Shown here: positions 15,252 through 24,516 of the stretch, piece by piece
How the letters are laid out: each line of letters starts with the position of its first letter
How positions within the stretch are numbered: the stretch's first letter is position 1
DNA from: CAWUKT01 sp963923035
Lineage (GTDB): Bacteria > Bacteroidota > Bacteroidia > J057 > JADKCL01
Length of the DNA stretch: 64,000 nt
Assembly (NCBI GenBank): GCA_963923035.1
Contig: CAWUKT010000030.1
Span: 5,335-69,334, forward strand
Direction: 5' to 3'
The notes under the pieces: model-generated
Database searches by the model: none
What the model saw: the letters and a program-made list of their open reading frames with translations, nothing else
What the model was told of the DNA's origin: nothing
Position numbers and translations under genes: made by a program

Positions 15252-16361
15252 ATGCCCCCAACCACGAGGTCTTATATCACCCGGATTGGCACTGCTGTAC
15301 CAGCCCATAAAGTTCGCCAGAGCGACGCCGCCTCCTTCATGAGCCGGACCGTCGCCCGGCACAATGGACAGGGACGTCGGATCCAGGCCCTCTACCGGGC
15401 GACCCGCATCCAGGAGCGCTATTCGGTCCTGGAAGACTTCAGCCGGGACGAAGGATTTACCTTTTTCCCCGACAACCCTGACCTCAGCCCCTTCCCTTCC
15501 ACCGCCCAGCGCATGGCACGCTACCGAAGGGAAGCGCCCCGGCTGGCGGCCCAAGCCGTCCGCAGGGCCCTCGGCGACGAATCCCTCGACGACATCACCC
15601 ACCTTATCACGGTCTCCTGCACAGGTATGTACGCCCCCGGCCTCGATATCGACCTCGTCAAAGAACTCGGCCTTCCGGGCACGGTGGAGCGCACCTGCAT
15701 CAATTTCATGGGTTGCTATGCGGCCTTCAATGCCCTCAAAGTGGCCGATGCCGCGGTCAAGGCCCGCCCCTCGGCGCGGGTCCTCATCGTTTCGGTCGAG
15801 CTCTGCTCCCTGCATTTCCAAAAAGATTTGGGACGGGATCAGGTACTCGCCAACAGCCTCTTCAGCGACGGCACGGCCGCCGTCCTCATTGAAGGCCAGC
15901 CCCGCGCGGGCTGGAACTATTGCCTGGATGCCTTCCACAACCAACTGATTCCCGAAGGGGAACAGGACATGGCTTGGGCCATCGTGGACACCGGATTTGA
16001 GATGCGCTTGTCGGCCTACGTGCCGAATCTGCTGGCGGGCGCCGCCCAGGAAGCGGTGGATGCCCTTTTGCGGGACCTCGCCGTGAATCCAGAGGAAATC
16101 GAGCGCTTTGCCTTGCATCCCGGCGGTCGCCGGGTACTGGAGGCGCTGGAATCGGCCCTGGGGATCCCCAAGGAGAAGAATGCCACCTCTTACGAGGTGC
16201 TGGCGCACTACGGAAACATGTCCTCGGCCACGGTTTTGTTCGTGCTGGAAGCGACCCTGGACCAGAGCGATCTGCGCGACGGCGAACGGGTCCTGAGCAT
16301 GGCCTTTGGGCCGGGATTGACGCTGGAATCGGCGCTGTTACACCTGGAGCACCATGCCTGA
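15252..16361 (+). CDS. Type III polyketide synthase
   Basis: A chalcone synthase-like homodimeric enzyme that condenses a CoA- or ACP-bound starter with malonyl-CoA units, typically giving alkylresorcinols, pyrones or alkylphenols in bacteria. The 369-residue protein has the complete catalytic triad: Cys155 in NFMGCYAAF, His289 in FALHPGG, Asn322 in HYGNMSSA. The following methyltransferase gene overlaps its end by 8 bp (translational coupling). Starter and product cannot be deduced from sequence. By analogy with SrsA/BpsA-type operons, a long-chain alkyl phenol is likely. Confidence 0.95.
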   Translation: MPPTTRSYITRIGTAVPAHKVRQSDAASFMSRTVARHNGQGRRIQALYRATRIQERYSVLEDFSRDEGFTFFPDNPDLSPFPSTAQRMARYRREAPRLAAQAVRRALGDESLDDITHLITVSCTGMYAPGLDIDLVKELGLPGTVERTCINFMGCYAAFNALKVADAAVKARPSARVLIVSVELCSLHFQKDLGRDQVLANSLFSDGTAAVLIEGQPRAGWNYCLDAFHNQLIPEGEQDMAWAIVDTGFEMRLSAYVPNLLAGAAQEAVDALLRDLAVNPEEIERFALHPGGRRVLEALESALGIPKEKNATSYEVLAHYGNMSSATVLFVLEATLDQSDLRDGERVLSMAFGPGLTLESALLHLEHHA

Positions 16362-17055
16362 TTTTTCGCGGCGGGACGAGCGGGAGGAATTGATGGACGA
16401 CCTGAACTTGTCGGGGGATGCGCTGGCGCAGAACCTGGAGGAGTTGGAAGTCATCAATAAGCGATTGGGGGGAAATGGAGTCGTGCTGGATGCGCTGGGG
16501 AAAATGCTGGGAAAGCGAGGTGAAGCTGTGGAAATCGTCGATTTGGGGACCGGAGGCGGTGATTTGCCCCGGGCGATTGTCGACTGGGCCCGCAAAAAGG
16601 ACCTGCCCTTGCGGGTCATCGGCGTGGATGCCAATCCATTTATGATTGAATTTTCCCGGAACAAGGCGCGTGATTACCCTGAAATTGCCTTTGAAACCGC
16701 CGACATTTTTTCCCCCGAATTCCAGAATCGCACCTTTGACATTGCCCTTTGCTCTCTCTTTTGCCACCATTTCTCCGATCCCGCCCTCGCCCATCTCTTC
16801 CAACAAATGGCCGCCCAGAGCCGTCTGGGCTTCATCATCAACGATTTACACCGTAACCGTCTTGCTTGGTGGGGCATTCGCTTCCTGACCTGGCTGTTTC
16901 GGGGATCCTACTTGGTGCGCCACGATGGGCCACTGAGCGTCCTGCGGGCCTTCAAGCGCCAGGACCTGGAGGCGATTCTCCAAACCGCGGGCCTGAACAA
17001 CTACGAATTGAAGTGGAAATGGGCCTTTCGGTGGCAGTTGATTGTGCGGAAATGA
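16354..17055 (+). CDS. Class I SAM-dependent methyltransferase
   Basis: The 233-residue protein has SAM motif I VDLGTGGGDLPRAI (about residues 64-77), an acidic end of strand 2 (VIGVDANP) and motif FDIALCSLFCHHF. It overlaps the PKS gene by 8 bp in the same direction, so the pair is almost certainly cotranslated. In comparable operons (srsAB, bpsAB) the methyltransferase modifies the phenolic lipid made by the PKS. The site of methylation (O or C) is not predictable. It ends 1 bp before the convergent GNAT gene. Confidence 0.9.
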   Translation: MPDFSRRDEREELMDDLNLSGDALAQNLEELEVINKRLGGNGVVLDALGKMLGKRGEAVEIVDLGTGGGDLPRAIVDWARKKDLPLRVIGVDANPFMIEFSRNKARDYPEIAFETADIFSPEFQNRTFDIALCSLFCHHFSDPALAHLFQQMAAQSRLGFIINDLHRNRLAWWGIRFLTWLFRGSYLVRHDGPLSVLRAFKRQDLEAILQTAGLNNYELKWKWAFRWQLIVRK

Positions 17056-17538
17056 TCAATCCAGCGCCGCCATAAAGGCCTGGATACCCGCCTCCCGCAA
17101 CTGGACCACGTGCCAATCCCGCATCACCACCGCTCCCTTGCTTTCGTAAAACTTGATCGCGGGCTCGTTCCAACCCAGCACCTCCCATTGTACCCGTTTC
17201 ACACCCTGGGCGTGGCCAAACCGCACCACTTCGGTCAGCAACCCATTTCCCAAGCCTTTTCCCCGCGCCGCTTCCGTCACAATCAGATCCTCCAGGTGCA
17301 GCACCCTCCCCTTCCACGTCGAATAGCGCCAGTAAACCAGTGCCATGCCCTCGATTTTCCCGTCTTTTTCCGCCACAAAACAATGAAAGGCCGGCGTTTC
17401 CTTGAATCCCTCCCGCTCCAAATCGGCCTGCGTCAATTCCACCTCGTCACTTTCATGCTCAAAATCAGCCAATTCCTGAATCAGGCGCATGACAGCAGCC
17501 ATGTCTTCCCGGCGGGCGTCCCGAATGATGTGTTCCAT
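17056..17538 (-). CDS. GNAT family N-acetyltransferase (SSAT-like)
   Basis: The 160-residue acetyl-CoA-dependent acetyltransferase resembles the spermidine/spermine (diamine) acetyltransferase group. The IRDARREDMAAVMRLIQELA start, LEDLIVTEAARGKGLG (acetyl-CoA pyrophosphate loop) and the ending WNEPAIKFYESKGA are characteristic. The substrate (polyamine or thialysine) is an inference from similarity. It lies convergent to the methyltransferase gene with no spacer, and upstream of the terminator-bounded hppD. Confidence 0.88.
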   Translation of the reverse strand: MEHIIRDARREDMAAVMRLIQELADFEHESDEVELTQADLEREGFKETPAFHCFVAEKDGKIEGMALVYWRYSTWKGRVLHLEDLIVTEAARGKGLGNGLLTEVVRFGHAQGVKRVQWEVLGWNEPAIKFYESKGAVVMRDWHVVQLREAGIQAFMAALD

Positions 17539-17572
17539 GCGGTATGTTAAGGAAAAATGGGCGCAAAAAAAA

Positions 17573-17592
17573 CGCAGGACCGAAGCCCTGCG
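17573..17592 (-). terminator. Terminator of hppD
   Basis: Stem CGCAGG (17573-17578) / CCTGCG (17587-17592). On the minus strand it is followed by eight T residues (complement of 17565-17572). It lies 24 bp past the hppD stop. Confidence 0.85.
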
Positions 17593-17615
17593 CCCTATAT
17601 ATCTGATGATGTCTT

Positions 17616-18749
17616 CTACAAATTTCCACGGAGGTCCTGCTCCCGCTCGATGGCCTCGAACAGGGCCTTGAAGTTGCCCTTGCCGAAGGACTTCGCGCCT
17701 TTACGTTGGATGATCTCGAAGAACAGGGTCGGACGGTCCTCCACCGGCTTCGTGAACAGCTGCAACAAATAGCCATCCTCGTCGCGGTCAACCAGGATTT
17801 TCAGGTTCCGCAGGTCTTCCATTTCTTCGTCGATCTCCCCTACCCGCTCCAGCAAGGTCTCCCCGTAATAGGTATCCGGCACTTCCAGGAATTCCACACC
17901 GCGGCGCCGCAATTGGCTGACCGTATGGATGATGTCATCGGTGGCCACCGCGATGTGCTGGACGCCCGCGCCGCCGTAGAAGTCGATGTATTCCTCGATC
18001 TGGCTCTTCTTCTTGCCCTCGGCCGGCTCGTTGATGGGGAATTTGATCCGCATATTGTCGTTGGCCATTACCTTGGACATCAGGGCAGTGTACTCAGTGG
18101 AGATGTCTTTATCGTCGAAGGAAATGAGCTGGTCAAAGCCCATCACATTCTTGTAGAAATCACACCACTGGTTCATTTCGCCCCAGCCGACGTTGCCGAC
18201 CATGTGGTCGATGTACTTCAGGCCCACCGCTTCGGGACGGTACTTGGGATTCCAGGCCTTGAAGCCGGGCATGAAGGGGCCATTGTATTGGCTGCGGTCC
18301 ACGAAGATGTGGACGGTATCGCCGTAGGTATGGATGCCCGAACGGGTGATTTTACCGTTGGCATCTTCGATGGTTTCGGGTTCGAGGAAAGGCTTCGCCC
18401 CCCGCTTGGTGGTCTCTTCGAAGGCGGAGACGGCATCGTCTACCCACAAAGCCACGGCCCGGACCCCATCACCGTGGGCAACATAGTGGCGGTTGATCTC
18501 GTGGTCGGGCACCAGCGCGGTTGACAGGACCAGGCGAATTTTGTCCTGGACCAACACATAAGAAGAGCGGTCCCGCACCCCGGTTTCAGGACCGGAATAG
18601 GCCAGCGGCTGGAAGCCAAAGGCGGTTTGGTAGAAATGGGCGGCCTGCTTGGCATTTCCCACCCAGAATTCTACATAATCGGTGCCGTTGATGGGCAAAA
18701 AGTCCTTGGTTTCCGCCGGACGGTCGTAAACATTTGTATCGGTACTCAT
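17616..18749 (-). CDS. hppD: 4-hydroxyphenylpyruvate dioxygenase
   Basis: A non-heme Fe(II) enzyme that converts 4-hydroxyphenylpyruvate to homogentisate in tyrosine catabolism. The 377-residue protein has two vicinal-oxygen-chelate domains. The iron triad is visible as His182 (YIDHMVGN), His265 (GVQHIAVAT) and Glu345 (FFEIIQRKG), and the C-terminal gating helix follows (KGNFKALFEAIE). The next pathway enzyme, hmgA, lies 157 bp upstream on the same strand. Homogentisate is also an acceptor for UbiA-type prenyltransferases, and one sits 2.4 kb away. Confidence 0.97.
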   Translation of the reverse strand: MSTDTNVYDRPAETKDFLPINGTDYVEFWVGNAKQAAHFYQTAFGFQPLAYSGPETGVRDRSSYVLVQDKIRLVLSTALVPDHEINRHYVAHGDGVRAVALWVDDAVSAFEETTKRGAKPFLEPETIEDANGKITRSGIHTYGDTVHIFVDRSQYNGPFMPGFKAWNPKYRPEAVGLKYIDHMVGNVGWGEMNQWCDFYKNVMGFDQLISFDDKDISTEYTALMSKVMANDNMRIKFPINEPAEGKKKSQIEEYIDFYGGAGVQHIAVATDDIIHTVSQLRRRGVEFLEVPDTYYGETLLERVGEIDEEMEDLRNLKILVDRDEDGYLLQLFTKPVEDRPTLFFEIIQRKGAKSFGKGNFKALFEAIEREQDLRGNL

Positions 18750-18906
18750 AGCTAATTTCCTTTTTTATCGTCAACAATTTAAAGAGGCCTGTCAGTATGG
18801 TCGCGGGACCAACTCACGGAGCGCCCTTGCCAAAGGTCCACAGCCAACAGACGGGCCCGGACTTGAGGCTCGGAAAATAGCGTCTATGTAGGTCGTTGTA
18901 CATTGT

Positions 18907-20064
18907 TTATTCTACCCAGCTCTTGTAATAGCCAGGATCTTCCATTTGCATTGCGGCTTCGGTCAGGTGCAGCGGTGCGAAGGTATCCACCATCACGGCC
19001 AGCTCCAAGGTTTCCTTCGCCCCAATGGATTTTTCCACCGTCCCCGGATGCGGGCCGTGCGGAATGCCCATCGGATGCAGGGACATCATCCCCTTCTCCA
19101 CGTGCTTCCGACTCATGAATTCGCCGTCCACATAATACAGAATTTCATCCGAATCTACATTGCTGTGGTTGTAGGGCGCGGGAATGGCCTGGGGGTGGTA
19201 ATCGAACAAGCGGGGACAGAAGCTGCACACCACGAATCCCTTGGACGCGAAGGTCTGGTGGACGGGCGGCGGCTGGTGAACCCGGCCCGTAATGGGCTGG
19301 AATTCATGGATGGAGAAGGCGTAGGGGTAGAAAAAGCCGTCCCAACCAATGAAGTCGAAGGGGTGGGTCTGGTAGGTAAAGGGAAAAATATCATCGCCTT
19401 TCCGGATCATGACCTTGAAAGCGCCTTTTTCGTCTTTGGCGACGAGGTCGGCGGGCTTGCGGAGGTCGCGTTCGCAGAAGGGGGCGTGTTCCTCGAGCTG
19501 GCCAAATTCGTTGCGGTAGCGGCGCGGGGTCACGATGGGTGACGCCGATTCGACGAAGAAGAGGCGGTTGTTTTCGGTCTCGAATTCGAGCTGGTAAATG
19601 ACACCGCGGGGGATGACGAGGTAGTCGCCGTAGCCAAATTTGATGTCGCCGAAGCCCGATTTGAGGGTGCCTTGCCCTTCGTGGATGAAGATCATTTCAT
19701 CCGAAGAGGAGTTTTTGTAGAAGTAGTCGGTCATGGATTTCTTCGGTGCAGCGACGCCGATGGCGCAGTCCCGGTTGAAGAACAGGACCTTGCGGCTCTC
19801 GATGAAATCGTCGGTGGGCTCGGCGCGGTAACCGAGAAATGACCGGTGCTGGAGGTTGTTTTTGACCGCAATCTTGGGGGCGACCGAAATGGGTTCTCCG
19901 ATCCCGTCCACGAGCGTCGGCGGGTGGATGTGGTAAACATTGGAATAAATGCTGGAAAAACCTTCGGTGGAGACAAGTTCCTCCGCGTACAGTTCGCCGT
20001 CGGGACGGCGGAACTGGGTGTGGCGGGTGGGCGGAATCTGGCCCAGGGTGTAGTAATGCGGCAT
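18907..20064 (-). CDS. hmgA: Homogentisate 1,2-dioxygenase
   Basis: Opens the ring of homogentisate to maleylacetoacetate in tyrosine/phenylalanine degradation. The 385-residue cupin-fold protein has likely Fe(II) ligands in YNHSNVDSDEI (His300 and an acidic residue at 306/307) and HPMGIPHGPHPG (His330, His336). It is shorter than the ~440-residue eukaryotic and proteobacterial enzymes, as is common in the Bacteroidota-type HGD group. It precedes hppD in the same orientation with a 157-bp gap that could hold a separate promoter. Confidence 0.93.
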   Translation of the reverse strand: MPHYYTLGQIPPTRHTQFRRPDGELYAEELVSTEGFSSIYSNVYHIHPPTLVDGIGEPISVAPKIAVKNNLQHRSFLGYRAEPTDDFIESRKVLFFNRDCAIGVAAPKKSMTDYFYKNSSSDEMIFIHEGQGTLKSGFGDIKFGYGDYLVIPRGVIYQLEFETENNRLFFVESASPIVTPRRYRNEFGQLEEHAPFCERDLRKPADLVAKDEKGAFKVMIRKGDDIFPFTYQTHPFDFIGWDGFFYPYAFSIHEFQPITGRVHQPPPVHQTFASKGFVVCSFCPRLFDYHPQAIPAPYNHSNVDSDEILYYVDGEFMSRKHVEKGMMSLHPMGIPHGPHPGTVEKSIGAKETLELAVMVDTFAPLHLTEAAMQMEDPGYYKSWVE

Positions 20065-20275
20065 GGAGCAAAAATAAGAATTTTGGGAGTGGAGGAAAAC
20101 AATGGGAGAAGAATCAGGATTGGAGACGGATGGGGGTCATTTTTTACAATTTCCCTCCATCTCAGGCCACCATTGAGTCTCTAAAAACCCGCCAACCATA
20201 CCTTCGACTGGCAGGTTCCATTCTCCAGGGCATCCAAAAGAAGACCTTTTGCTACCATACCCTACGCAAGCCTTT

Positions 20276-23200
20276 TCAATTGACGCCTGTGATACGCTCC
20301 CAGTGGTTGGACGATTTGTACAGGACAGTTTGTCCACCCGTCAGCAGGGTGCGGACCCGTTGCTTAAATTGGTCGGGACCATCGGTCGCCACCCGGGCAA
20401 TGAGAACGGTTCCATTCTCATTGACCCGTCGAAGCTCTCCCAAATGGGTAACCACATAGACTTCATCTGGCTGGTCCGGGAGATGGCAAAAGCTCTGGAT
20501 TTCTTCCTCTCCGGCATAAAGACCCGGCACTTTAATCGCGAGACGATAGGTATTGATGGGAATTTGATGCTTGCCGTGCAGGGCCTGCTCCATCCTTCTA
20601 TCCGTCATATGAGACTGGTACAAGGATTGGTAGGCATGGCTTCCTGATACTGTCCTGTCCGCCATCAAGTCTCCCATGGAGGCAGACAGCTGGTCGCGCG
20701 TGGCCACAACCTGGTCAAAAGTGAGGTTGCGTCCGCTCAAGGCGTGCAGCAGACAGTCACCACCACCTTGATTGGCGGTAATTGCGAACCAACTCCGTTG
20801 GGCTCCCGGGTTTTCTTCCCGGTCGGATTTTTCCGGCGCAGTATAGATGAATTCCCGGGCATGTTGGGAATGATCGGCCCGCTCCGCCCCGGCGTCGTCT
20901 TCCTGAACTGGCACCAAGGCCAGCGCATTCCTGAATTCATCCAGGAGCCTCTGCCGGGTGGCGACATTGCCAATGTCAAAGTCAGGATCCAATCCCATGT
21001 TGAATCCAAAGGCATCCCAATCGGTTGCTGATCCTGTGAACGGCTTGGGAGCATGAACACTGGTGGCACCTGAGAGGACATTGGCATTTCGGGGAACGGC
21101 GCCAAAGCGTTTCATGGTCCGCCGGAACAAATGCGCCGTCAAGGCAAGCGGGTGGTCTGTTTTCTTGGTCTGGTCCAAAATTGCATTAAGCATAACCTTT
21201 CCTTCGGGGGTATTGTCGGTAAAGGCGCGCAGGGTCCCATATTGGTTCCGATCAGAGCCAGCCTGCTCTTGCTTAAAACCGCTGGACACAAAGTAAAGGA
21301 CATTCGCCTGGGAAGAACGGAACATTTCGGCCATTGCAGCCATCTTGGCTTGGGTGGAGCTGGTACTGTCCAAAATCCAGACTCTGGCCGGACTGCTCGC
21401 CAGGCTTTGGGTTACCTCCGTGGCCCCGGATGGGCCTTCTGTGACACAGGCATTGATGTCCCGCACTAAAATATCCGCGAGATGGGAATCTTCAGTTGCT
21501 TCGGCAGGTATTTGGGCAGCCTCCAATGCATCATCCATTTCGTAATAGGCCCCCTGAACATCTACCAGAGCTTTCTTTCCCCTCCCCATTTTCAAAACGA
21601 TTCGGGCGGCCGAATCCACTGCTGAGAGAAGGGCTCGCATACCATTATGGGTAATGATTTTCTTGCCAGTCAGTCTTCTGGGGCCGGAATCGATTGCCGG
21701 GACCGGGACCGTGTCCATGGGATCCTCGGCGGCGGGCATCCGGTGAGGAGCTGGAGCACCATTAAGGGATAAATCTTCGTCATCCTCTTCGAAGTCTTCG
21801 GCATCCATGTCGCCCGAGGTTTCTTCATCAACTTCATCTTCCACCTCCGATTCACTGCCATACCCATCCGCGTAGGGAGCCACGCGATCAGACCGTAACA
21901 ATGAGTCCAATGAATGAACCAGTAAGAGTTCGTTGATCATATCGAGCGTCAGTTCGATCTTGGTATTCTCGGGTTCGAGCAGCAGGCTCATCCGGTAAAT
22001 TTGGTGACGGAAAACTTCATCTTGCGATTCCATCCCAATAGAAACCAAGTTGTTGGATAGTAACTGAAGCACCTGGGCATATTGTCTATCCATTTCTTCA
22101 TCAACCGCGTAATTCTGCTTTAACGCCGGCACCTGGGCGGTATAATGGGTCTCCTCAGGCGAAACATCTGTGGTCAGTGAGCCAGCTAACTTCATGTGGT
22201 CGAATAGATCCCCTAAAATTCCTCCGAGGGGACAAGCCTTTCCAGCATACATGGCCATCCTGTCGAATGCCTTGGCATTGACAAAATCAAGGCTGGTCCG
22301 ATTCCGTACGGCATTGGCAATGGAGGTCTTGTTCTGTATTTCGATGGGGTACATCGCAAACTTGAGCCAATCGTCAATTGAATTGAGCTCTGCGGTCTTG
22401 CCATCGAAGTAAGGGCTTTCTGTATCCAATCTAGACCCGGAAGGATCTCGTGAAGCCTTTGTTTCGAGCACAGAATTTAGGTGAACGTTCAGGGTACGCA
22501 GGGCATGGGCATGGACATCAGCGTAAACAGGAGGCATCAAGCCCATATTGATTCGGAAACTATCCTGGGTTTCAGCCACGCTGGGCGTGTTGAAACCAAA
22601 GCTGGAACGTTCCACGATGGTAATGTTGACCCCAGCATTTTTGGCGTGGTAATTCGCGAGTCCCATGTAATAGTTCATGAGGAACTGGGTAAATGCTTTT
22701 TGGGTACCCGAAGTAGGGACGTGATAACTTCCGGTGGGATCATAATCCTGCATGAATCGGACCAGGTCAAAATGAACCATGACCAAGGGATAATCATTGT
22801 ATACGCCAACGGAGAGGCGGTCAAGGGCTCCAACCGACTGAGCGACTTTTTGGCTCAACTGAAGTTTGTAAAGGAGGCTTGCATCGTACAAATCTCCGTT
22901 TCCTTGGGGAGTGGTTTCGGGTGCAGCCTCCTCAACAGGCACCGGAATCCGGCGAGGCTTTGTTCTCTGGTTCCGTCCATAAGTCGCCGCATTGGGATAC
23001 AGCCCCACGTGGGCTTCCCCCCCACCACCTTCTTTTTTCTTTCGGATCAGAGCCGATTTGCCAACATGATTTTTGATCACCCTGGCCGTGGAAGAAGAAA
23101 ATGTCTGGTGCTTGGCGCTTCGGTGGTATTCACTGGCATGGTCCTGGGGACCATGACTGAGTGGCGTCTCTTCTCGGTCATCCAGATAGTGGGCGGTACT

Positions 23201-23866
23201 GGATGGGCTAAGCAGGAGGCCCGATGCCCCCGCCAACAAGGCCTCTTTCAACCCCGGTTCTTCAGCTTCACCCCAGGAATTAGCATACTCTGCTTGCTTG
23301 GCGGTGACATATTCTTGGGCTTGAGCCAATTCCTCACCAGGATCCACCGTCAGGATATCCTGATACGCAGAAATTAGGAGCTGAAAGTGCTCATTGATGG
23401 TATCAACAGTTTTGGCAGGGGTCTCTGGACGGGAACCAACCGCGGTTTGGAATTCCGTTTGGGCCGTTTGGAGAAGCGGGAACACCTCAGGGATCAGATC
23501 ATCGGGCAGTAGTTCGGAGAATATCTGAGTGATAAACTCCCGCGCGACATGCCACTCCGGCTCCTCTTGGTCCAATACGCCGAGGTGGATAACTAGAGAC
23601 CGCAGGCAATCGTCCCGCATAACTTCCGGAAGTCGCCGGATCACCGGCACCATCACTGTCTGGATGAACCAGGTTGAGAACGCCGAGGTCCGCTGGACCA
23701 CTCCCGATGAATTACCGGTAGTTTGTTGTATAGGGGATGCTGGGGCAGCGGAGAGCACAAATGGTTGCGGCGGCAGGGAAGCACCGCCTTCAATTGATTC
23801 AAAGGGGTGATCGGCCATACCGTGGCCTCCGGACGGTTGTTCCGTCCGAACTATATTGTCTTTCAT
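20276..23866 (-). CDS. Large putative effector with C-terminal OTU-like cysteine protease domain
   Basis: The 1196-residue protein has no signal peptide. The N-terminus (about 20-65) is Pro/Gln-rich, with PPQPFVLSAAP, SPIQQ and VVQR, like the leader of proteins associated with extracellular contractile injection systems. The central ~700 residues are not recognised; an Asp/Glu-rich linker lies near 665-705. The C-terminal ~160 residues start with GGGDCLLHAL (Cys1038) and end with YKSSNHWERI (His1188), matching the Cys and His boxes of OTU-fold deubiquitinase-like proteases. The canonical Asp three residues before Cys is not conserved. Cleavage of ubiquitin-like substrates is inference. It is monocistronic. 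Confidence 0.75.
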   Translation of the reverse strand: MKDNIVRTEQPSGGHGMADHPFESIEGGASLPPQPFVLSAAPASPIQQTTGNSSGVVQRTSAFSTWFIQTVMVPVIRRLPEVMRDDCLRSLVIHLGVLDQEEPEWHVAREFITQIFSELLPDDLIPEVFPLLQTAQTEFQTAVGSRPETPAKTVDTINEHFQLLISAYQDILTVDPGEELAQAQEYVTAKQAEYANSWGEAEEPGLKEALLAGASGLLLSPSSTAHYLDDREETPLSHGPQDHASEYHRSAKHQTFSSSTARVIKNHVGKSALIRKKKEGGGGEAHVGLYPNAATYGRNQRTKPRRIPVPVEEAAPETTPQGNGDLYDASLLYKLQLSQKVAQSVGALDRLSVGVYNDYPLVMVHFDLVRFMQDYDPTGSYHVPTSGTQKAFTQFLMNYYMGLANYHAKNAGVNITIVERSSFGFNTPSVAETQDSFRINMGLMPPVYADVHAHALRTLNVHLNSVLETKASRDPSGSRLDTESPYFDGKTAELNSIDDWLKFAMYPIEIQNKTSIANAVRNRTSLDFVNAKAFDRMAMYAGKACPLGGILGDLFDHMKLAGSLTTDVSPEETHYTAQVPALKQNYAVDEEMDRQYAQVLQLLSNNLVSIGMESQDEVFRHQIYRMSLLLEPENTKIELTLDMINELLLVHSLDSLLRSDRVAPYADGYGSESEVEDEVDEETSGDMDAEDFEEDDEDLSLNGAPAPHRMPAAEDPMDTVPVPAIDSGPRRLTGKKIITHNGMRALLSAVDSAARIVLKMGRGKKALVDVQGAYYEMDDALEAAQIPAEATEDSHLADILVRDINACVTEGPSGATEVTQSLASSPARVWILDSTSSTQAKMAAMAEMFRSSQANVLYFVSSGFKQEQAGSDRNQYGTLRAFTDNTPEGKVMLNAILDQTKKTDHPLALTAHLFRRTMKRFGAVPRNANVLSGATSVHAPKPFTGSATDWDAFGFNMGLDPDFDIGNVATRQRLLDEFRNALALVPVQEDDAGAERADHSQHAREFIYTAPEKSDREENPGAQRSWFAITANQGGGDCLLHALSGRNLTFDQVVATRDQLSASMGDLMADRTVSGSHAYQSLYQSHMTDRRMEQALHGKHQIPINTYRLAIKVPGLYAGEEEIQSFCHLPDQPDEVYVVTHLGELRRVNENGTVLIARVATDGPDQFKQRVRTLLTGGQTVLYKSSNHWERITGVN

Positions 23867-23895
23867 GTGAACAAAAAAATGATGAAAACCTTAGT

Positions 23896-23903
23896 CAAAT
23901 ATA
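23896..23903 (-). promoter_or_regulatory. Probable -7 element of the OTU-like protein gene
   Basis: Minus-strand TATATTTG matches TAnnTTTG, 29 bp before the start codon at 23866. A TTTG further upstream is only 14 bp away, so no good -33 box was identified. Confidence 0.4.
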
Positions 23904-24129
23904 ACTACGGTTTTTGACAAATCACAGGCATAGTTCTACACCTATACCCTTCATGCTTGAATCCAGGAATTATAATGCCCTGAAATACAGGTGTATACAG
24001 AAAAAAAAGACTGTTTGTAGCAACCTCTCAATCTTGGAAAAAAGCTGTTTGGAGCATGGTTTAAACCAAAAAACAAACTGGAGTGATAGGAAAAGTCATT
24101 TTTTACTTACCCCGAATCATTTCCCCCAC

Positions 24130-24441
24130 TCAATCCGCAGGCACCAAATACGTCCCCCAATCGGCCATCGCCTGAAAAATAGGCACCAGCTCCCGGCCCT
24201 TGTCTGTCAATTGGTATTCCACCCGGGGAGGGCTCTCCGCATAAGCATGCCGGGTCACCAGGTTGTCCTTCACCAACTCGGACAATTGTGACGCCAGGAC
24301 TTTCCGGGAAACCTGGGGAATCGAATAGTCCAGCTGTCCGAACCGCTTCGAAGACTTGCGGAGATTGAGGATGATGATCGGCTTCCATTTCCCACCGACT
24401 ACGCGAAGAGCTGCCGTCAAAGGGCATTTGTTCATGTCCAT
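24130..24441 (-). CDS. HxlR-family winged-helix transcriptional regulator
   Basis: The 103-residue MarR-like winged-helix repressor of the HxlR/DUF24 group. CPLTAALRVVGGKWKPIIIL is the family N-terminal signature with its conserved Cys; YSIPQVSRKVLASQLSELV is the recognition region; VEYQLTDKGRELVPI is the wing. Many HxlR proteins sense electrophiles or redox state through the N-terminal Cys. It faces the membrane-protein operon at 24572 across a spacer packed with GTAAC/GTTAC motifs and very likely controls that operon and itself. Confidence 0.93.
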   Translation of the reverse strand: MDMNKCPLTAALRVVGGKWKPIIILNLRKSSKRFGQLDYSIPQVSRKVLASQLSELVKDNLVTRHAYAESPPRVEYQLTDKGRELVPIFQAMADWGTYLVPAD

Positions 24442-24461
24442 ATCGATTCCTTTCCGGTTTT

Positions 24462-24477
24462 GTTACCAATTGGTAAC
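24462..24477. promoter_or_regulatory. Perfect 16-bp palindrome, likely HxlR operator
   Basis: GTTACCAATTGGTAAC is a perfect palindrome located 20 bp upstream of the HxlR start codon. Confidence 0.7.
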
Positions 24478-24516
24478 CAGTTTTTTCTCCTGGGGAGCAT
24501 ATTTACCCCCTTAAAA

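Noticed and set aside
15228..16208. Upstream extension of the UbiA frame to 624 residues
   Set aside because: The extension is antisense to the type III PKS; the prenyltransferase begins at the ATG at 15227.
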